This document shows, piece after piece, positions 14,076 through 15,283 of a DNA stretch of 15,283 bases. Numbering within the stretch: position 1 is the first letter of the stretch; every line of letters begins with the position of its first letter. The DNA is from Anaerolineae bacterium (GTDB lineage Bacteria > Chloroflexota > Anaerolineae > J102). The stretch lies in contig JALWDV010000156.1 of the NCBI GenBank assembly GCA_027036755.1, positions 1-15,283 on the forward strand, read 5' to 3'. A program made the translations under genes and the position numbers. The notes under the pieces are model-generated. The model saw nothing but the letters and a program-made list of their open reading frames with translations, did no database searches and had not been told where the DNA came from.

Positions 14076-15283
14076 ATGTCCACCGCAAAAATCCATTCCT
14101 CGCTGCGAGAAATCCTTTCACGGCCCGGCGCGCTCGCGACCGAAGCTGAACAGGAGCCCATTCCTGTGATCATCCGCTATCGGGCCGCGCGTGAACCGAT
14201 AGCGACGTCCGCGCTGACGGATTTGGCCGTAGAGCCCAAACGCACCTTTTCGCTGATGCCCTGCGTCGCCGCACATATCGCGCCCGACGCAATCCACCGG
14301 CTGGCCGAAAATCCCGAAGTCGAGCGCATCTGGTACGATATGCCCGTGCACGCCTTGCTGGATGTCTCTGTTCCGCACATTGGCGCGAACAGGGTTTGGG
14401 CCCGGGGCGATGAAGGGGCGGGCGTGCGTGTGGTCATTCTCGACACGGGCTGCGATCTGAATCATCCCGATTTGAAGGATCGGATTCGGGCCGCCGCCGA
14501 TTTTTCGGGCAAGGGCGCGGCCCAGGATGGTCATGGGCACGGCACGCATGTGGCGGGCATCATTGCCGGATCGGGCGCGGCCAGCCAGGGCAGGTATCGC
14601 GGCGTGGCTCCGCAGGCCGATTTGTACATCGCCAAGGTGCTGGATGATGAGGGCAATGGCCGCATGAGCGATGTGATGGCGGGCCTGGATTGGGCCATCT
14701 CGCAACAGGCCCAGGTGGTCAACCTGAGTTTGGGCAGCGATACGAGCTGCGACGGCACCGATGCGCTCTCGGAAGCGTGCGATGCAGCCGTTGGCAAGGG
14801 CGTGGTCGTGGTGGCGGCCGCGGGCAATAGCGGCCCGGCGTCGCGCACGGTGGGCTCGCCCGGATGCGCCCGGGAGGTGATCACCATCGGAGCCAGCGAC
14901 GACGCGGATGGTGTGGCCAGTTTCTCCTCCCGCGGCCCCACATCCGATGGCCGCGTCAAGCCCGATGTGGTGCTGCCGGGCGTGAACATCATTTCCGCCC
15001 GGGCCGAGGGAACGTCGCTGGGCAATAACGAGCCGGGCGGCTATTACACCTCGCTTTCGGGCACGAGCATGGCCACGCCACATGCGGCGGGCGTGGCTGC
15101 GCTGCTGCTGGCGGCCAATCCCGCGCTTTCTCCCCGCCAGATCAAGGAGATATTCAAGCGCACTGCGGTGGATCTGGAACTGAGTCTCAACACGCAGGGC
15201 GCGGGCCGGGTGGATGCGTTTGCGGCCTGGGAAGCGGCGAAGAACGCCGTCCCGCCTGAACCCACGCCTCCTCCCCCTCCTCC
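14076..15283 (+). CDS. Subtilisin-like serine protease (S8 family) with I9-like propeptide, 3' end outside window
   Basis: The reading frame stays open to the window end, giving at least 402 residues. Residues 29-94 form an I9-like propeptide (from VIIRYRA to MPVHAL). The catalytic domain follows, with Asp123 in VVILDTGCD, His155 in GHGHGTHVAG, oxyanion Asn251 in AAAGNSGP and Ser331 in SGTSMATPHAAG, so the full triad is present. After the domain ends (GAGRVDAFAAWEA), a proline-rich linker PPEPTPPPPP begins, which suggests one or more further C-terminal domains. No N-terminal signal peptide is visible: the first 28 residues are polar, from MSTAKIHSSL onward. The protein may therefore be cytoplasmic or exported by another route. 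It probably shares a transcript with the 89-residue propeptide-like protein. Confidence 0.94.
   Translation, partial: MSTAKIHSSLREILSRPGALATEAEQEPIPVIIRYRAAREPIATSALTDLAVEPKRTFSLMPCVAAHIAPDAIHRLAENPEVERIWYDMPVHALLDVSVPHIGANRVWARGDEGAGVRVVILDTGCDLNHPDLKDRIRAAADFSGKGAAQDGHGHGTHVAGIIAGSGAASQGRYRGVAPQADLYIAKVLDDEGNGRMSDVMAGLDWAISQQAQVVNLSLGSDTSCDGTDALSEACDAAVGKGVVVVAAAGNSGPASRTVGSPGCAREVITIGASDDADGVASFSSRGPTSDGRVKPDVVLPGVNIISARAEGTSLGNNEPGGYYTSLSGTSMATPHAAGVAALLLAANPALSPRQIKEIFKRTAVDLELSLNTQGAGRVDAFAAWEAAKNAVPPEPTPPPPP

Overview
The window is GC-rich bacterial chromosome with twelve protein genes, one tRNA gene and an unusually dense set of small repeats between genes. The repeat load, the glpKABC layout, an adjacent PdtaS/PdtaR-type pair and the style of the DnaK and GrpE proteins suggest Chloroflexota (Anaerolineae, Caldilineae or Ardenticatenia-like). 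That assignment is inference, because no rRNA or strong taxon marker is present.

Positions 1-6067 (+) hold a glycerol catabolic operon. glpK phosphorylates glycerol, and glpA, glpB and glpC encode the three-subunit anaerobic glycerol-3-phosphate dehydrogenase that feeds electrons to the quinone pool. glpA/glpB and glpB/glpC each overlap by 8 bases, so translation is probably coupled. Positions 6072-6185 hold a dispersed palindromic repeat in the convergent gap. Positions 6203-9362 (-) hold grpE then dnaK, ending in a clear intrinsic terminator. The 398-base gap between the two genes contains a transposon-like miniature element and an octamer repeat array.

Positions 9363-10361 are a roughly 1 kb gene-free stretch packed with palindromic repeats. 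It is followed by tRNA-Pro(GGG), which has a near-consensus promoter and its own terminator. Positions 10714-12836 (+) hold a cytosolic histidine kinase of the HisKA_2/PdtaS type and an ANTAR response regulator of the PdtaR type, overlapping by 4 bases. Next come a coiled-coil zinc-ribbon protein (13066-13761) and a probable two-gene unit: an 89-residue protein and a subtilisin-like serine protease that runs off the window end.

Two observations stand out. First, the 89-residue protein aligns without gaps (13 identities in 35 positions) with the end of the protease's own propeptide and stops exactly at the propeptide/mature boundary. It looks like a free-standing propeptide, hence a candidate inhibitor or folding helper, and its start codon lies only six bases after a -10 box. 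Second, three miniature elements (8264-8418, 10510-10683, 12881-13022) share terminal inverted repeats beginning GTAACT and have distinguishable left and right ends. They carry different cores, and each is flanked by an 8-base target duplication (two perfect, one 7 of 8). They form a non-autonomous mobile family inserted between housekeeping and regulatory genes.
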